This document shows, piece by piece, positions 1 to 9,025 of a stretch of 64,000 bases of DNA. Under the pieces are notes generated by a model. The model made no database searches. It was not told the DNA's origin and saw only the letters and a list, made by a program, of their open reading frames with translations. Each line of letters begins with the position of its first letter. Position 1 is the first letter of the stretch. This stretch comes from Alphaproteobacteria bacterium (GTDB lineage: Bacteria > Pseudomonadota > Alphaproteobacteria > Micropepsales > Micropepsaceae): assembly GCA_016792565.1 (NCBI GenBank), contig JAEUMK010000098.1, positions 35,250-99,249 on the forward strand, in the 5' to 3' direction. Position numbers and translations under genes: made by a program.

Positions 1-2
1 AG

Positions 3-695
3 ACCGCGCCGGACGACCAGGCGATCCTCTCGCGCCAGCTTCTGGCGCTGCGGATGATGGGCGATCCGCGCTACCGCGAGCTCTTCGACCCCGACACCAT
101 GACCGCGTGCCTCGACGTGGCGCCGCCGGACGGGCTGGACGCCGGGACCTTCCTCGAGCGCCTGGCCGCGCACCTAAGGGCGCTGCACACCTCGACGACC
201 CAGCCGATCGACCAGACGCTCGAGGGCGGGACGCAGACCTTCGGCCACCTCTTCGCCGTCGACCGCTCGCCGATCGTCGGCGCGCTGCGGGCGGCGATTC
301 AGACTTCGGTCGAGGGTTTCGTCGCCGGCCTGCCCGACGATACGCGCCACCCCTTCTTCCGGCGGAAATCGCCTTCGATCCGTTTCACCGGATCGTGGTC
401 GGTGCGGCTGCATGCGCACGGCTTCCACACCAACCACTACCACCCCAAGGGCTGGATCAGTTCGGCCTTCTATGTGGTCGTCCCGCCCGAGGCGGACGAC
501 GAGACGGCGCGGCCGGGCTGGTTCACCTTCGGCCAGTCCAACATGGCGCTTGGGGCCAGCGACGTGGTGGAGCGCTACGTCAAGCCGCAGCCCGGCAAGC
601 TGGTGCTGTTTCCATCCTATGTCTGGCATGGCACGGTGCCGTTCACTAGAAGCGCCGAGCGGATGACCGTCGCCTTCGATGCGGCCCCTCTCTGA
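3..695 (+). CDS. 2OG-Fe(II) oxygenase family protein, C-terminal part (5' truncated by window)
   Basis: The reading frame is open from the first bases of the window, so the true start lies upstream. The visible part ends in a putative 2-oxoglutarate/Fe(II) oxygenase fold of the kind often found behind TPR or sulfotransferase modules. The iron-ligand region reads HTNHYHPKGWISSAFY, followed about 70 residues later by a distal histidine in SYVWHGTVPF, just after a PGKLVLFPS strand. The basic residue expected to bind 2-oxoglutarate is probably the Arg in the SAERMTVAF strand at the C-terminus. The substrate cannot be read from the sequence. The VOC gene follows 23 bp downstream on the same strand and may be co-transcribed. 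Family assignment is fairly safe; any internal start at 54 would leave an N-terminally incomplete domain. Confidence 0.8.
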   Translation, partial: TAPDDQAILSRQLLALRMMGDPRYRELFDPDTMTACLDVAPPDGLDAGTFLERLAAHLRALHTSTTQPIDQTLEGGTQTFGHLFAVDRSPIVGALRAAIQTSVEGFVAGLPDDTRHPFFRRKSPSIRFTGSWSVRLHAHGFHTNHYHPKGWISSAFYVVVPPEADDETARPGWFTFGQSNMALGASDVVERYVKPQPGKLVLFPSYVWHGTVPFTRSAERMTVAFDAAPL

Positions 696-718
696 CAGCG
701 GAACGAGAAGCAGACCGA

Positions 719-1069
719 ATGCCCGTCTTCGCCGCCTATACTCTGGTCTTCGTGCGCGACATGCAGCGCGCCGTCGCGTTCTATCGCGACGCCCTGGGCA
801 TGACCGTGCGCATGGCGACGCCCGCCTGGAGCGAACTCGAGATCGCCGGGGCGACGGTCGCGCTGCATTCGGGGCGCGAAGGCAACGCCGCGCAGGAAAT
901 CCCGCTCGGCTTCAAGGTGCTGAACATCGACGCCGTCGCCAATGCGGTGGTGGATGCGGGCGGCTTCATCCACGCCCCCAAGCGCCAGGCGCAGGGCGAG
1001 CCCGCCATCGTCAAGGCGGGCGACCCCGACGGGAACGTCTTCTTCCTGTCGGAAGGACCGGGCGCCTAG
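719..1069 (+). CDS. VOC (glyoxalase/bleomycin-resistance) superfamily protein
   Basis: A 116-residue protein of single-domain VOC size. The N-terminus (TLVFVRDMQRAVAFYRDALG) is the classic beta-alpha start of a VOC module, and the C-terminus (VKAGDPDGNVFFLSEG) is the standard DPDGN turn leading to the metal-ligand strand. A Glu in WSELEIAG and the late acidic position fit metal binding, but the first-strand position that is often His is Thr here, so catalytic activity is uncertain. Start ATG at 719 follows a GAGAAGC-like purine stretch. It lies 23 bp after the oxygenase gene and converges on folC. Possible roles include small-molecule isomerase, dioxygenase or ligand-binding protein. Confidence 0.8.
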   Translation: MPVFAAYTLVFVRDMQRAVAFYRDALGMTVRMATPAWSELEIAGATVALHSGREGNAAQEIPLGFKVLNIDAVANAVVDAGGFIHAPKRQAQGEPAIVKAGDPDGNVFFLSEGPGA

Positions 1070-1105
1070 AGCCAGTTCCGCTTCGGTCGAACCGGACCGG
1101 AGACG

Positions 1106-2422
1106 CTAGCCGTTCTGGGCGAGGATGCGGCCCGCCAGATAGAGCGAGCCGCAGATCAGGATACGCGGCGGCGTCTCGTCGTCGTCGAGCGAGACACGGG
1201 CGGTGATCTGATCGAGCGCATCGCCGATGTCCTCGGCCGGATCGGCCTTGAGACCGGCCGAGCGCGCCGCGTCGTAGAGCGCCCCGGCGCCCAGCGCATT
1301 GGGCTCGCCCGGAATGGTCAGCGTCGAGACATGGCGCGCGAGGCCCCGGAAATGGACGAAGAACCCCGCCGGGTCCTTGGTGCTCAGCATGCCGACGATC
1401 AGGTAGAGAGGACGCGGGCGCTTCTCCTCAAGATCGGCGAGGGTCTCGGCGATGGCGGCGGCGGCGTGCGGATTGTGCCCGCCGTCGAGCCAGATCTCGG
1501 CGCCCTCGGGGGCATCCTCCACCAGCGGCCCGTAGGTGAGGCGCTGCATGCGCGCCGGCCAGGCGACATTCGCAAGACCCGTCTCGATCGCCTGTTCGGA
1601 CACGGCGAAACGGTCCTGGGCGCGCAGCGCGGCGATGGCGGTCGCGGCATTGGCGATCTGGTGCACGCCGACCAGCCGGGGCGGCGGCAGATCGAGCACG
1701 CCCTGACCATCCTGGAAGACGATCCGCCCGTGTTCCTCGTGCGCCGAGAAGTCGCGGCCCCAGGCGATGACCGGCGCATCGACCCGATTGGCCGCCGCTT
1801 CGATCACCGCAAGAGCGGCCGCGTCCTGAGGACCGACGACGAGCGGGCGGCCTCGCTTGGCGATGCCGGCCTTCTCGGCGGCGATCAGTTCGATCGTATC
1901 GCCCAGGAAGTGCTGATGGTCGAGACCGACCGGGGTAATGACCGAGACGAGCGGCGAGTCGATCACGTTGGTCGCGTCCAGCACGCCGCCGAGGCCGACC
2001 TCGAGCACCAGGGCATCGGCCGGCACCCGCGCGAAGGCGAGCAACGCCGCCGCCGTGGTGATCTCGAAGAAGGTGATCGCCATGCCGTCCGCAGCGCGCT
2101 CGCATTCGTCGAGCAGGATCTGCAGCGCGTCCTCGCTGATCAACGTGCCGGCAAGGCGGATGCGTTCATGGAAGCGCACCAAATGCGGCGACGTGTAGAC
2201 ATGGACCTTGAGGCCCGCCGCTTCCAGGATGGCGCGCAGCGTGGCGCAGGTCGAGCCTTTGCCGTTGGTGCCGGCGACGTGGAAGACCGGCGGCAGGCGC
2301 CGTTCGGGGTGGCCAAGCCGGACCAGCAGCGCACGCATACGGTCGAGCGAGAGGTCGATCGCCTTGGGATGAAGGCGCATCAGCCGTTCGAGGATCGCGT
2401 CGCTGGAGGTCGTGGAACTCAT
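1106..2422 (-). CDS. folC: Bifunctional folylpolyglutamate synthase / dihydrofolate synthase
   Basis: 438 residues, normal for FolC. The protein adds glutamate to dihydropteroate and folates in the cytoplasm using ATP. The P-loop is [12 protein letters not shown] near residue 50, preceded by the [14 protein letters not shown] segment. Other visible signatures are [26 protein letters not shown] and the Mur-ligase-type [12 protein letters not shown] motif near residue 315. The start codon overlaps the accD stop by 4 bp (ATGA), so it is probably translationally coupled and is the last gene of the pyrF-trpFBA-accD-folC series. The accD-folC pairing is widespread in proteobacteria. Confidence 0.95.
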   Translation of the reverse strand: MSSTTSSDAILERLMRLHPKAIDLSLDRMRALLVRLGHPERRLPPVFHVAGTNGKGSTCATLRAILEAAGLKVHVYTSPHLVRFHERIRLAGTLISEDALQILLDECERAADGMAITFFEITTAAALLAFARVPADALVLEVGLGGVLDATNVIDSPLVSVITPVGLDHQHFLGDTIELIAAEKAGIAKRGRPLVVGPQDAAALAVIEAAANRVDAPVIAWGRDFSAHEEHGRIVFQDGQGVLDLPPPRLVGVHQIANAATAIAALRAQDRFAVSEQAIETGLANVAWPARMQRLTYGPLVEDAPEGAEIWLDGGHNPHAAAAIAETLADLEEKRPRPLYLIVGMLSTKDPAGFFVHFRGLARHVSTLTIPGEPNALGAGALYDAARSAGLKADPAEDIGDALDQITARVSLDDDETPPRILICGSLYLAGRILAQNG

Positions 2423-3363
2423 TGCGCCGCTTGGGTCTCGCCTTCCGTGGCGGGCTCATCGGCAACCGGGCCGGCGGCGGGCCCGGCCTCAGCCGCCTGC
2501 GGCGCCGGGGCGGGCGCGCCGGTCATCAGAGCGATCAGGCGGGCGACCGTCTCCTTCATCCGGTGGCGATGGACGACCATGTCGACCATGCCGTGCTCGA
2601 GCAGATACTCGGCCTTCTGGAAACTGTCGGGAAGCTTTTCGCGGATGGTGTTCTCGATGACCCGGCGGCCGGAGAAGCCGATGACGGCGCCCGGCTCAGC
2701 GATGTGGACATCGCCCAGCATGGCGTAGGACGCCATGACGCCGCCGGTCGTCGGATCGGTCAGCACCACGATATAGGGCAGCCGCGCGTCGCGCAGCATC
2801 TGCACCGCGACCGTGGCGCGCGGCATCTGCATCAGCGAGAGAATGCCCTCCTGCATCCGGGCGCCGCCCGAGGCGACGATCAGCACGAGGGGAGCCTTGT
2901 CGGCGACGGCGCGCTCGGCGCCGGCGATGAACGCCTCGCCCGCCGCCATGCCGAGCGAGCCGCCCATGAAGGCGAAGTTCTGGCAGACGACGACGGCCGG
3001 CACGCCCGCGATGAGGCCTTTGGCGGCAATAACGGCGTCCTGCTGGCCGGTCTTGGTGCGGGCTTCCTTGATGCGGTCGGTGTAGCGCTTCTCGTCACGG
3101 AACTTCAGCGGATCGCCGGCGACGGCGATGAAGGGCAGTTCCTCGCAGGAGCCGCCGTCGAACATGAAAGCGAAGCGCTGGCGCGGCCCGGTCTTCATGT
3201 GGAAGTCGCAGTGCGAGCAGACATACTGCGCGGCTTCCAGGTCCCTCTGGAACAGCATCTCGCCGCAGCTCGGACACTTGGTCCACAGATTGTCGGGCGT
3301 CGTCTCCTTGACGCCAAGCATCGACTTGATCCGGGGGCGGACGAAATTGGTGATCCAGTTCAT
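2419..3363 (-). CDS. accD: Acetyl-CoA carboxylase carboxyltransferase subunit beta
   Basis: 314 residues. Carboxyltransferase beta subunit of acetyl-CoA carboxylase, which makes malonyl-CoA for fatty acid synthesis together with AccA, AccB and AccC. The N-terminal zinc ribbon is visible (KCPSCGEM about residue 29, CSHCDFHM about residue 50). The crotonase-like core contains [16 protein letters not shown] and the [12 protein letters not shown] motif that forms the carboxybiotin/CoA pocket. The C-terminal tail of about 30 Ala/Pro/Glu residues is low complexity. It starts 12 bp after the trpA stop and overlaps folC by 4 bp, fitting one operon. Confidence 0.96.
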   Translation of the reverse strand: MNWITNFVRPRIKSMLGVKETTPDNLWTKCPSCGEMLFQRDLEAAQYVCSHCDFHMKTGPRQRFAFMFDGGSCEELPFIAVAGDPLKFRDEKRYTDRIKEARTKTGQQDAVIAAKGLIAGVPAVVVCQNFAFMGGSLGMAAGEAFIAGAERAVADKAPLVLIVASGGARMQEGILSLMQMPRATVAVQMLRDARLPYIVVLTDPTTGGVMASYAMLGDVHIAEPGAVIGFSGRRVIENTIREKLPDSFQKAEYLLEHGMVDMVVHRHRMKETVARLIALMTGAPAPAPQAAEAGPAAGPVADEPATEGETQAAQ

Positions 3364-3375
3364 GTGCGTCTTCCC

Positions 3376-4203
3376 TTAGCGGCGCGCGGCACGGACCCCG
3401 GCGCCGATCCCGGCGACGAAATCTAGCACATCCTTCGCGCAGCCGGGTTTTACCTTCTTGCCGTCGGGCGGCATGAAATCGGCGATCCGCGCGACGATGG
3501 CCGAGCCGACCACGGCGGCATCGGCGAAGCGAGCGATAGCAGCGGCGCGCTCCGCCGTACGAATGCCGAAGCCGACGCCGACGGGCAGCGGCGTCTGGGC
3601 CTTGATCCGCTTCACCTCGCGCTCGACTTCGTCCAGGTCGAAGTCCTTGGTGCCGGTAATGCCGGTGATCGAAACGTAGTAGAGAAATCCGCCGGCGCCG
3701 CTCAGAACGGCCGGCAGGCGCGCATCCGTTGTGGTGGGGGTGGAGAGGCGAATGACGTCGATCCCCGCCGCATTGAGCGCCGGGGCAAACTCGCTCGCCT
3801 CCTCGGGCGGCAGATCGACCAGGATGACCCCGTCCACGCCCGCCGCCGCGGCGTCGCGGGCGAAGGCATCTATGCCGTAAGCGGCGACGGGATTGCAGTA
3901 GCCCATCAGCACGATGGGCGTATCGCCGTCGGTCGCGCGGAAGTCGCGCACCAGACCAAGCGTCGTCTTCATCGTCGCGCCGGCCTTCAGAGCGCGCAGG
4001 CCTGCCGCCTGCACCGCCGGGCCGTCGGCCATCGGATCGGTGAAGGGCATGCCGAGTTCGATGAGGTCGGCGCCGGCGGCGGTGAGGCCGAGCAGGATGT
4101 CGCGGCTGACCTCCAGCGAGGGGTCGCCGGCCGTGATGAACGGAATGAAGGCGGCGCGGCCTTCGGTTTTCAGCGCGGCAAAGCGGGCTTCGATACGGCT
4201 CAC
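3376..4203 (-). CDS. trpA: Tryptophan synthase alpha subunit
   Basis: 275 residues. Cleaves indole-3-glycerol phosphate to indole and glyceraldehyde-3-phosphate; the indole passes to TrpB in the alpha2beta2 complex. Signatures: [11 protein letters not shown] at the N-terminus, [16 protein letters not shown] with the catalytic Glu, [14 protein letters not shown] with the catalytic Asp, and the phosphate-binding loop VGVGFGIRT followed by VVGSAIV. The start overlaps the trpB stop by 4 bp. This order (trpF-trpB-trpA) is the usual split trp cluster of alphaproteobacteria, with trpE/G/D/C located elsewhere. Confidence 0.97.
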   Translation of the reverse strand: MSRIEARFAALKTEGRAAFIPFITAGDPSLEVSRDILLGLTAAGADLIELGMPFTDPMADGPAVQAAGLRALKAGATMKTTLGLVRDFRATDGDTPIVLMGYCNPVAAYGIDAFARDAAAAGVDGVILVDLPPEEASEFAPALNAAGIDVIRLSTPTTTDARLPAVLSGAGGFLYYVSITGITGTKDFDLDEVEREVKRIKAQTPLPVGVGFGIRTAERAAAIARFADAAVVGSAIVARIADFMPPDGKKVKPGCAKDVLDFVAGIGAGVRAARR

Positions 4204-5423
4204 AGCGTCACCTTCAGCGCATCAGCCACCGTAAAGATGTCCTTGTCGCCCCGGCCGCACATGTTCATCACGACGATCTTGTCTTTCTCCATCCGCGGCG
4301 CGATCTCGATGACATGCGCCAGCGCATGGGCGGGCTCCAGCGCCGGGAGAATGCCCTCCAGGCGGGCGCAGAGCTTGAACGCCTCCAGCGCCTCGGTGTC
4401 GGTCGCGCTGACATAGGAGACGCGCTTCAGATCGTGCAGCCAAGCGTGCTCCGGCCCGACGCCCGGATAGTCGAGGCCGGCCGAGATCGAGTGCGCCTCG
4501 ATGATCTGGCCGTCGTCGTCCTGCAGAAGATAGGTCTTGTTGCCGTGCAGGATGCCGGGCGTGCCCTTGGTGAGCGAGGCGGCGTGTTGGTCGGTGTCGA
4601 TGCCGTGGCCGGCGGCCTCGACGCCGTGCATGGCGACTGAGGGATCGTCGAGGAATGGGTGGAAGAGACCCATCGCGTTCGAGCCGCCGCCGATCGCGGC
4701 GACCAAGAGGTCGGGCAGGCGGCCGGCGCCCTCGGCCTTGGCCAGCTGCTCGCGCGTCTCGATGCCGATTACCGACTGGAAGTCGCGGACCATTGCCGGA
4801 TAGGGGTGCGGACCGGCCACCGTGCCGATGCAGTAGAACGTGTCGTGGACATTGGCGACCCAATCGCGCATCGCCTCATTCATCGCATCCTTGAGGGTGT
4901 GGGCGCCCGAGGTGACGGGCACGACTTCGGCGCCCAGCAGCTTCATGCGGAAGACGTTGGGCTTCTGCCGCTCCATGTCGACGGCACCCATGTAGACGAT
5001 GCAGGGCAAGCCGAATCGGGCGGCAATGGTCGCGGTGGCGACGCCGTGCTGGCCCGCGCCCGTTTCGGCGATGATGCGCGTCTTGCCCATGCGGCGCGCC
5101 AGCAGCACCTGGCCGAGGCAGTTGTTGATCTTGTGCGCGCCGGTGTGGTTGAGCTCGTCGCGCTTGAAGTAGATTTTCGCGCCGCCGAGATGCTGCGTCA
5201 GCCGTTCGGCAAAGTAGAGCGGACTGGGGCGGCCGACATAGTATTCGAGGAAGTAGGCCATCTCGTCGAGAAAGGCCTTGTCCTGCCTTGCCGCGCCATA
5301 GGCGGCTTCGAGATCGAGAATGAGCGGCATCAGCGTCTCGGCGACATAGCGCCCGCCATAGGGGCCGAAATGCCCTCTGGCGTCTGGCCCCTGGCGATAG
5401 GAATTGGGCACGGGGGCGTTCAT
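4200..5423 (-). CDS. trpB: Tryptophan synthase beta subunit
   Basis: 407 residues, standard for TrpB. A PLP enzyme condensing indole with L-serine to tryptophan. The PLP lysine lies in [16 protein letters not shown], the phosphate-binding loop is [12 protein letters not shown], and [13 protein letters not shown] precedes it. The N-terminal segment [18 protein letters not shown] is the usual TrpB1 start. It overlaps trpF (start 5423 against trpF stop 5420) and trpA by 4 bp each, so stoichiometric synthesis of alpha and beta by coupling is likely. No leader peptide or attenuator was seen in front of the cluster. Confidence 0.98.
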   Translation of the reverse strand: MNAPVPNSYRQGPDARGHFGPYGGRYVAETLMPLILDLEAAYGAARQDKAFLDEMAYFLEYYVGRPSPLYFAERLTQHLGGAKIYFKRDELNHTGAHKINNCLGQVLLARRMGKTRIIAETGAGQHGVATATIAARFGLPCIVYMGAVDMERQKPNVFRMKLLGAEVVPVTSGAHTLKDAMNEAMRDWVANVHDTFYCIGTVAGPHPYPAMVRDFQSVIGIETREQLAKAEGAGRLPDLLVAAIGGGSNAMGLFHPFLDDPSVAMHGVEAAGHGIDTDQHAASLTKGTPGILHGNKTYLLQDDDGQIIEAHSISAGLDYPGVGPEHAWLHDLKRVSYVSATDTEALEAFKLCARLEGILPALEPAHALAHVIEIAPRMEKDKIVVMNMCGRGDKDIFTVADALKVTL

Positions 5424-6088
5424 GCGACGGGCTCCGCAGTCAATGATCCGTAGGCGGACAATGCCGCCGCAACGAAGGCGGCGATGCGTTCGGGCGATTT
5501 CCGGCCAGGCGATGTCTCGACGCCGGACGAGACGTCGACGCCGGGCGCGCCTGTGGCGCGGATCGCCTCGGCGACATTGGCGGAATCTAGGCCGCCCGAG
5601 AGGATCCAGGGGCGCGGCAGTGCAAGGCCCGCCAGGAGCGACCAGTCGAACGCCACGCCGTTGCCGCCCGGCAGATCTGCCCCCGCCGGCGGTTTCGCGT
5701 CGAAGAGGATGTGGTCCGCAGCCGTGAAGTGCTGCGCCGCGTCGATGTCGGCACGCGCGGCAACGGGAACCGCCTTGATGACGGGCAGGCCGGTCAGCGT
5801 TCTCAACGCGGCGGCGCGGGCCGGCGTCTCCCGCCCGTGCAGCTGGATCGCTTGTGCCTGCAACGCGGCGACGGCGGCTTCGGCCTCTGCGTCCGTCGGA
5901 TCGACAAGAAGTGCGACGCGAACCAGCGACATCGGCGCCGTCTCCGCCAGCCGCGCCGCAGTGTGCAGATCGACATAGCGCGGGCTGCGGGCGAAGAAGT
6001 TGAAGCCGGCATGGGTCGCGCCGGACTCGGCCGCTGCGGCGAGCGCCTCGGTATCCTTCAGGCCGCAGATCTTGATGATCGGCGTCAT
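5420..6088 (-). CDS. trpF: Phosphoribosylanthranilate isomerase
   Basis: 222 residues, a (beta/alpha)8 enzyme that converts N-(5-phosphoribosyl)anthranilate to the carboxyphenylamino-deoxyribulose phosphate. The catalytic Cys lies in IIKICGLKD at the N-terminus and the catalytic Asp in HILFDAKPP. Phosphate-binding loops are [10 protein letters not shown] and [19 protein letters not shown] near the C-terminus, with the diagnostic VSSGVE. The start codon overlaps the pyrF stop by 4 bp and the stop overlaps the trpB start by 4 bp. Confidence 0.97.
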   Translation of the reverse strand: MTPIIKICGLKDTEALAAAAESGATHAGFNFFARSPRYVDLHTAARLAETAPMSLVRVALLVDPTDAEAEAAVAALQAQAIQLHGRETPARAAALRTLTGLPVIKAVPVAARADIDAAQHFTAADHILFDAKPPAGADLPGGNGVAFDWSLLAGLALPRPWILSGGLDSANVAEAIRATGAPGVDVSSGVETSPGRKSPERIAAFVAAALSAYGSLTAEPVA

Positions 6089-6780
6089 GCGAATCCCAGC
6101 TCGACGGCGACGGCGCGAGCGGCAGCGGCGGGATCGGCGGCAGCGGTGACCGGGCGGCCGAGGATCAGGATGTCGGCTCCGGCAGCGCGGGCGGCCGCTG
6201 GAGTCATGACGCGCTTCTGGTCCTGCGCGTCGGACCCGGCCGGGCGGCTGCCCGGAACGATCGTCGTGAAGTCCGGCCCACAGGCGGCCCGGATCGCGGC
6301 AAGATCGGTGGCGCCACAGACGACACCGTCCAGGCCGGCGATCTGGGCGAGGCGCGCCAGACGCAGCGCCTGCATCGAGGCGCCTTCGGAGAAGCCAATG
6401 ATCTCCATGTCAGCGTCGTCGAGGGAGGTCAGGATGGTGACGGCAATGATCTTCACGCCGCTGCCGGCCGCTTCCCTGGCGGCCCGCATCATCGCCGTGC
6501 CTCCGGAAGCATGGACATTGATAATTGCAACGCCGAGCGCGGAAAGCGCTTTCACCGCCCCGGCGACGGTTGTGGGAATATCGTGAAGCTTGACGTCGAG
6601 GAAGACCGGCAGGCCGAGCGCGACAACCGCCCTGACGCCGTCAGGTCCGTTGGCCGAGACGAATTCGAGGCCAACTTTGAGGCCGCCCACGTAGGGGCGG
6701 ACCGCGCCGGCGAGCGCCAACGCCGTCTTTACGTCGGCCGTGTCGAGCGCCACATAGACAGGGTTCGGGGTCGTCGTCAT
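6085..6780 (-). CDS. pyrF: Orotidine-5'-phosphate decarboxylase
   Basis: 231 residues from the chosen ATG at 6780 ([14 protein letters not shown]). The frame stays open upstream, but homology starts here, and the extension would run through the region occupied by the opposite-strand DUF1902-like gene. PyrF decarboxylates OMP to UMP. The catalytic D-x-K-x-x-D array is visible as [11 protein letters not shown], the N-terminal substrate Asp in VALDT, and the phosphate site as [16 protein letters not shown]. The 3' end overlaps trpF by 4 bp. This gene appears to head the pyrF-trpFBA-accD-folC series; the promoter should be in 6781-6825 or further upstream in the lapA/ihfB transcript. Confidence 0.95.
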   Translation of the reverse strand: MTTTPNPVYVALDTADVKTALALAGAVRPYVGGLKVGLEFVSANGPDGVRAVVALGLPVFLDVKLHDIPTTVAGAVKALSALGVAIINVHASGGTAMMRAAREAAGSGVKIIAVTILTSLDDADMEIIGFSEGASMQALRLARLAQIAGLDGVVCGATDLAAIRAACGPDFTTIVPGSRPAGSDAQDQKRVMTPAAARAAGADILILGRPVTAAADPAAAARAVAVELGFA

Positions 6781-6825
6781 GGCCCGCGGACTTACAGCAG
6801 ATAGGCCCTTTAAGGAACCGTATCG

Positions 6826-7032
6826 ATGACGGAATACCGCGTCGCCGTCGCCTTCGACCGGGGGAGCCAGAAGCACCGGGCGACCAGCGCCGAAATTCCG
6901 GGCCTCGACGAGGCCGACATGAATCTGGAGCGTCTCTTCGCCAAGGTGATGCGCGCCGCGCCCGATCTGCTGGCGGCGGCCGGCAAACCGCCTGGCGGCT
7001 TCAATCTGAAGTTCGAGAAAGCTGACGGGTAG
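6826..7032 (+). CDS. Small DUF1902-like protein
   Basis: A 68-residue protein on the strand opposite its neighbours. An AAGGA ribosome-binding sequence lies 8 nt before the ATG. The sequence EYRVAVAFDRG, then ATSAEIPGLDEADMNLERL and a C-terminal helix ending PDLLAA, has the beta-beta-beta-alpha layout of DUF1902/HicB-like small domains: a short strand, an [ST]-x-[DE]-IPGL turn and an amphipathic helix. Its last 32 bases overlap the 3' end of lapA in the antisense direction. In HicB-type pairs a HicA toxin would be adjacent; none is seen, so an orphan or regulatory role is possible. Function is not established. Confidence 0.6.
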   Translation: MTEYRVAVAFDRGSQKHRATSAEIPGLDEADMNLERLFAKVMRAAPDLLAAAGKPPGGFNLKFEKADG

Positions 7033-7342
7033 CGGGCGCCGCTTCACCTCGGGCCAACGTCTCGTCGGCAAGCAGCTTCTGCAGCCGCGCGGCACGCTGG
7101 CGTTCGTCCTTCAGCGCGCGATGGACGCCCAGGGTGCGGGCCCACATATAGGCGCCGCCGATCAGCAAGCCGGCCAGAACGCCGGCCAGCAGGACGGCGA
7201 AGAGGGGCAGATCGAACGAGGAGGCCGGAGAACCGGGTCGCAGCGCATCGAAACTGACCGTGACGGGGGCGCGGTTGGCGACGGCGAGCCAAGCCGCCAG
7301 CGCCGCCAGAATGGCGAAAGCCAGCGCGCCCAGCGGGCGCAT
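7001..7342 (-). CDS. lapA: LapA-domain (DUF1049) inner-membrane protein
   Basis: 113 residues with two predicted membrane helices (about residues 5-22 and 46-66) separated by a short periplasmic segment containing NRAPVTVSFD, the characteristic LapA pattern. A cytoplasmic basic/coiled tail (ALKDERQRAARLQKLLADE) follows. In enterobacteria LapA works with LapB in regulating LPS synthesis through LpxC turnover; in alphaproteobacteria the family is commonly encoded after ihfB, as here (1 bp from the ihfB stop). No LapB is adjacent. The 3' end is overlapped by the antisense DUF1902-like gene. Confidence 0.85.
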   Translation of the reverse strand: MRPLGALAFAILAALAAWLAVANRAPVTVSFDALRPGSPASSFDLPLFAVLLAGVLAGLLIGGAYMWARTLGVHRALKDERQRAARLQKLLADETLARGEAAPATRQLSRTSD

Positions 7343-7343
7343 G

Positions 7344-7640
7344 TCAGCCGCCTCCGGGCGGTTCGTCGTTCAGCTTCTCGCGCAGTTCCTTGCCGGTCTT
7401 GAAATAGGGGACGCGCTTCTCCTCCACCGCCACCGACTCGCCCGTACGGGGGTTGCGGCCGGTGCGCGCCGGGCGCGATTTGACCGAAAAAGCGCCGAAT
7501 CCGCGCAGTTCGACGCGATCACCATCGGCGAGGGCCCGGGCGATCACGTCGAACACGGTCGACACGATGCGCTCAGCATCCTTGTGCATGAGGTGCGGAT
7601 AGGCCTCGGCAATGCGGGCCACGAGTTCGGACTTGATCAT
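7344..7640 (-). CDS. ihfB: Integration host factor subunit beta
   Basis: 98 residues from the ATG at 7640 ([17 protein letters not shown]). The open frame extends 24 codons further upstream but has no homology there. This is an HU/IHF DNA-bending protein: [23 protein letters not shown] contains the proline-tipped beta arm that intercalates in DNA, and the C-terminus [15 protein letters not shown] is typical of IhfB. The partner IhfA is not in the window. Transcription would run into lapA. The upstream region (7641-7835) is shared with the divergent TPR lipoprotein gene. Confidence 0.95.
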   Translation of the reverse strand: MIKSELVARIAEAYPHLMHKDAERIVSTVFDVIARALADGDRVELRGFGAFSVKSRPARTGRNPRTGESVAVEEKRVPYFKTGKELREKLNDEPPGGG

Positions 7641-7835
7641 GCCCCGGACCACCCCCTTCTGGCCCCGGTTCCCCGGCTGCGGACTCGCGTTCGCAGGGGG
7701 GCAAGCTGCCAAGGGGCGCGACCGCCGTCAAGGGCACGTACGTGTAAGTCGTTGGACAGCACGGACTTTTGCCCCTTGCACGAGACGCCATGTCGGTGCG
7801 AAAGACCGGCCGATCGCCCCTGGAAGTCTCCGCCC

Positions 7836-8909
7836 ATGCGTCTTGGCCCTTCGGTTGCGGCTCTCGCCTGCCTTGCACTGCCGGCCTGCGCCGGCCCGGT
7901 CTACGTCAACCCGTGCTACGGCGCCGGCCTGCTGCTGCCGACCGAGGCGACGGGGCCGGAAATCGTCGCGGCGGCCGATGCCTGCATCGCAGACGGCGGC
8001 GAGCGCAAGCAGGGCCTTGTCATCCGCGCTGCGGGCCATTTGCGCGACGCCGACACCGCGGCGGCGATCGCCGATACCGATGCGGCAATCGGGATCGATC
8101 CGGCCTATGCCGACGCCTATTACTATCGCGGACTGGCGCACGAGGAGGTCGGGGCGATCGATGCGGCGCGGCGCGATTTCGACCGTGCGGTGGAGCTGGG
8201 CCTCGCGCCCGTCTTCGCATTGCGGGCGCGCGGGCGGACGCGGTTCCTGGAGGACGATTTCGCCGGGGCCTACGACGATTTCGACGCGCTGATCGCAGCC
8301 GCGCCTGAGGACCAGGAGGCCTACCGGCTGCGCGGCGCGGCGGCCCATGTGCTGGAGCGCTGGGCCGAGGCGGAGGCAGACTTCGACAAGGCGATCGCGC
8401 TGAAGGACGACGATCTGAAGGCCTATAGCGGGCGCGCCTACGTCAAGTTCTTCACCGGCCGGTTCGTCGAGGCCGCCGCCGACTTCAAGATCGCGCTAAA
8501 GGACAAGCCCGAGGGGCTGAAGGCCGCGTTTCTCTATCTGGCTATGCGGCGGGCGGGCGACGACGAGGCCGCCGCCGAACTGGCGCGCCAGGCCGAAACG
8601 CTCGACTGGACGCGCAATCCCGGCGTGTTCGCTGCGCTTTTCCTCGGCCATGTCGGGATCGAGGAGATGGTCGATATCTCGAAAAGAACCGGCATCCACA
8701 AGCCGCGCGAGAACGAGTGCGAGGGCTATTACTACGCCGGCATGGCCGAGTTGCTGGCGGGCAATCGCGCGGCCGCAGAAGCCTGGTTCCGCCGCGTACT
8801 GGCGACCGGGGTCGTGCGCTTCGACGAAGTGCGCGGGGCACGGATGGAGCTACGCGCCATGGGCATCGCCGTGCCCTCACCCGACCCGCGTGCCCGGCCG
8901 GGCACCTGA
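7836..8909 (+). CDS. TPR-repeat lipoprotein
   Basis: 357 residues from ATG 7836. The frame is open for hundreds of bases upstream, but only this start gives a lipoprotein signal peptide (MRLGPSVAALACLALPAC; lipobox LPAC with Cys at residue 18). The mature part has tandem tetratricopeptide repeats, e.g. DPAYADAYYYRGLAHEEVG, VFALRARGRTRFLEDDF, QEAYRLRGAAAHVLERW and LKAYSGRAYVKFFTGRF, and a C-terminal YYYAGMAELLAGNRAAAE repeat. Overall it resembles NlpI-like envelope TPR lipoproteins, which act as protein scaffolds. It faces opposite to, and sits between, ihfB and rpsA, breaking a usually contiguous block. Confidence 0.85.
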   Translation: MRLGPSVAALACLALPACAGPVYVNPCYGAGLLLPTEATGPEIVAAADACIADGGERKQGLVIRAAGHLRDADTAAAIADTDAAIGIDPAYADAYYYRGLAHEEVGAIDAARRDFDRAVELGLAPVFALRARGRTRFLEDDFAGAYDDFDALIAAAPEDQEAYRLRGAAAHVLERWAEAEADFDKAIALKDDDLKAYSGRAYVKFFTGRFVEAAADFKIALKDKPEGLKAAFLYLAMRRAGDDEAAAELARQAETLDWTRNPGVFAALFLGHVGIEEMVDISKRTGIHKPRENECEGYYYAGMAELLAGNRAAAEAWFRRVLATGVVRFDEVRGARMELRAMGIAVPSPDPRARPGT

Positions 8910-8947
8910 GACGGCAGCCGGAGCGGCGGCCAAGCGGCGAGGCGGGT

Positions 8948-8978
8948 AAAAGAAACGGCGCGGGTGTGACCCGCGCCG
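8948..8978 (-). terminator. Intrinsic terminator of rpsA
   Basis: A 10-bp perfect GC-rich stem (8956-8965 with 8969-8978) and a 3-nt loop. Read on the minus strand it is followed by a T-rich run (TTTCTTTT, complement of 8948-8955). It lies 47 bp beyond the rpsA stop. On the plus strand there is no T-tract, so it should mainly stop the rpsA transcript. Confidence 0.85.
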
Positions 8979-9025
8979 CTCGATCGTCACATGGCGCGGC
9001 CCGCCGTGAGGCTGGCCGCGCGATC

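Noticed and set aside
6781..6825. trp attenuator or leader peptide before pyrF-trpFBA
   Set aside because: No Trp-rich short frame or alternative hairpins were found in the short leader or between the overlapping genes.
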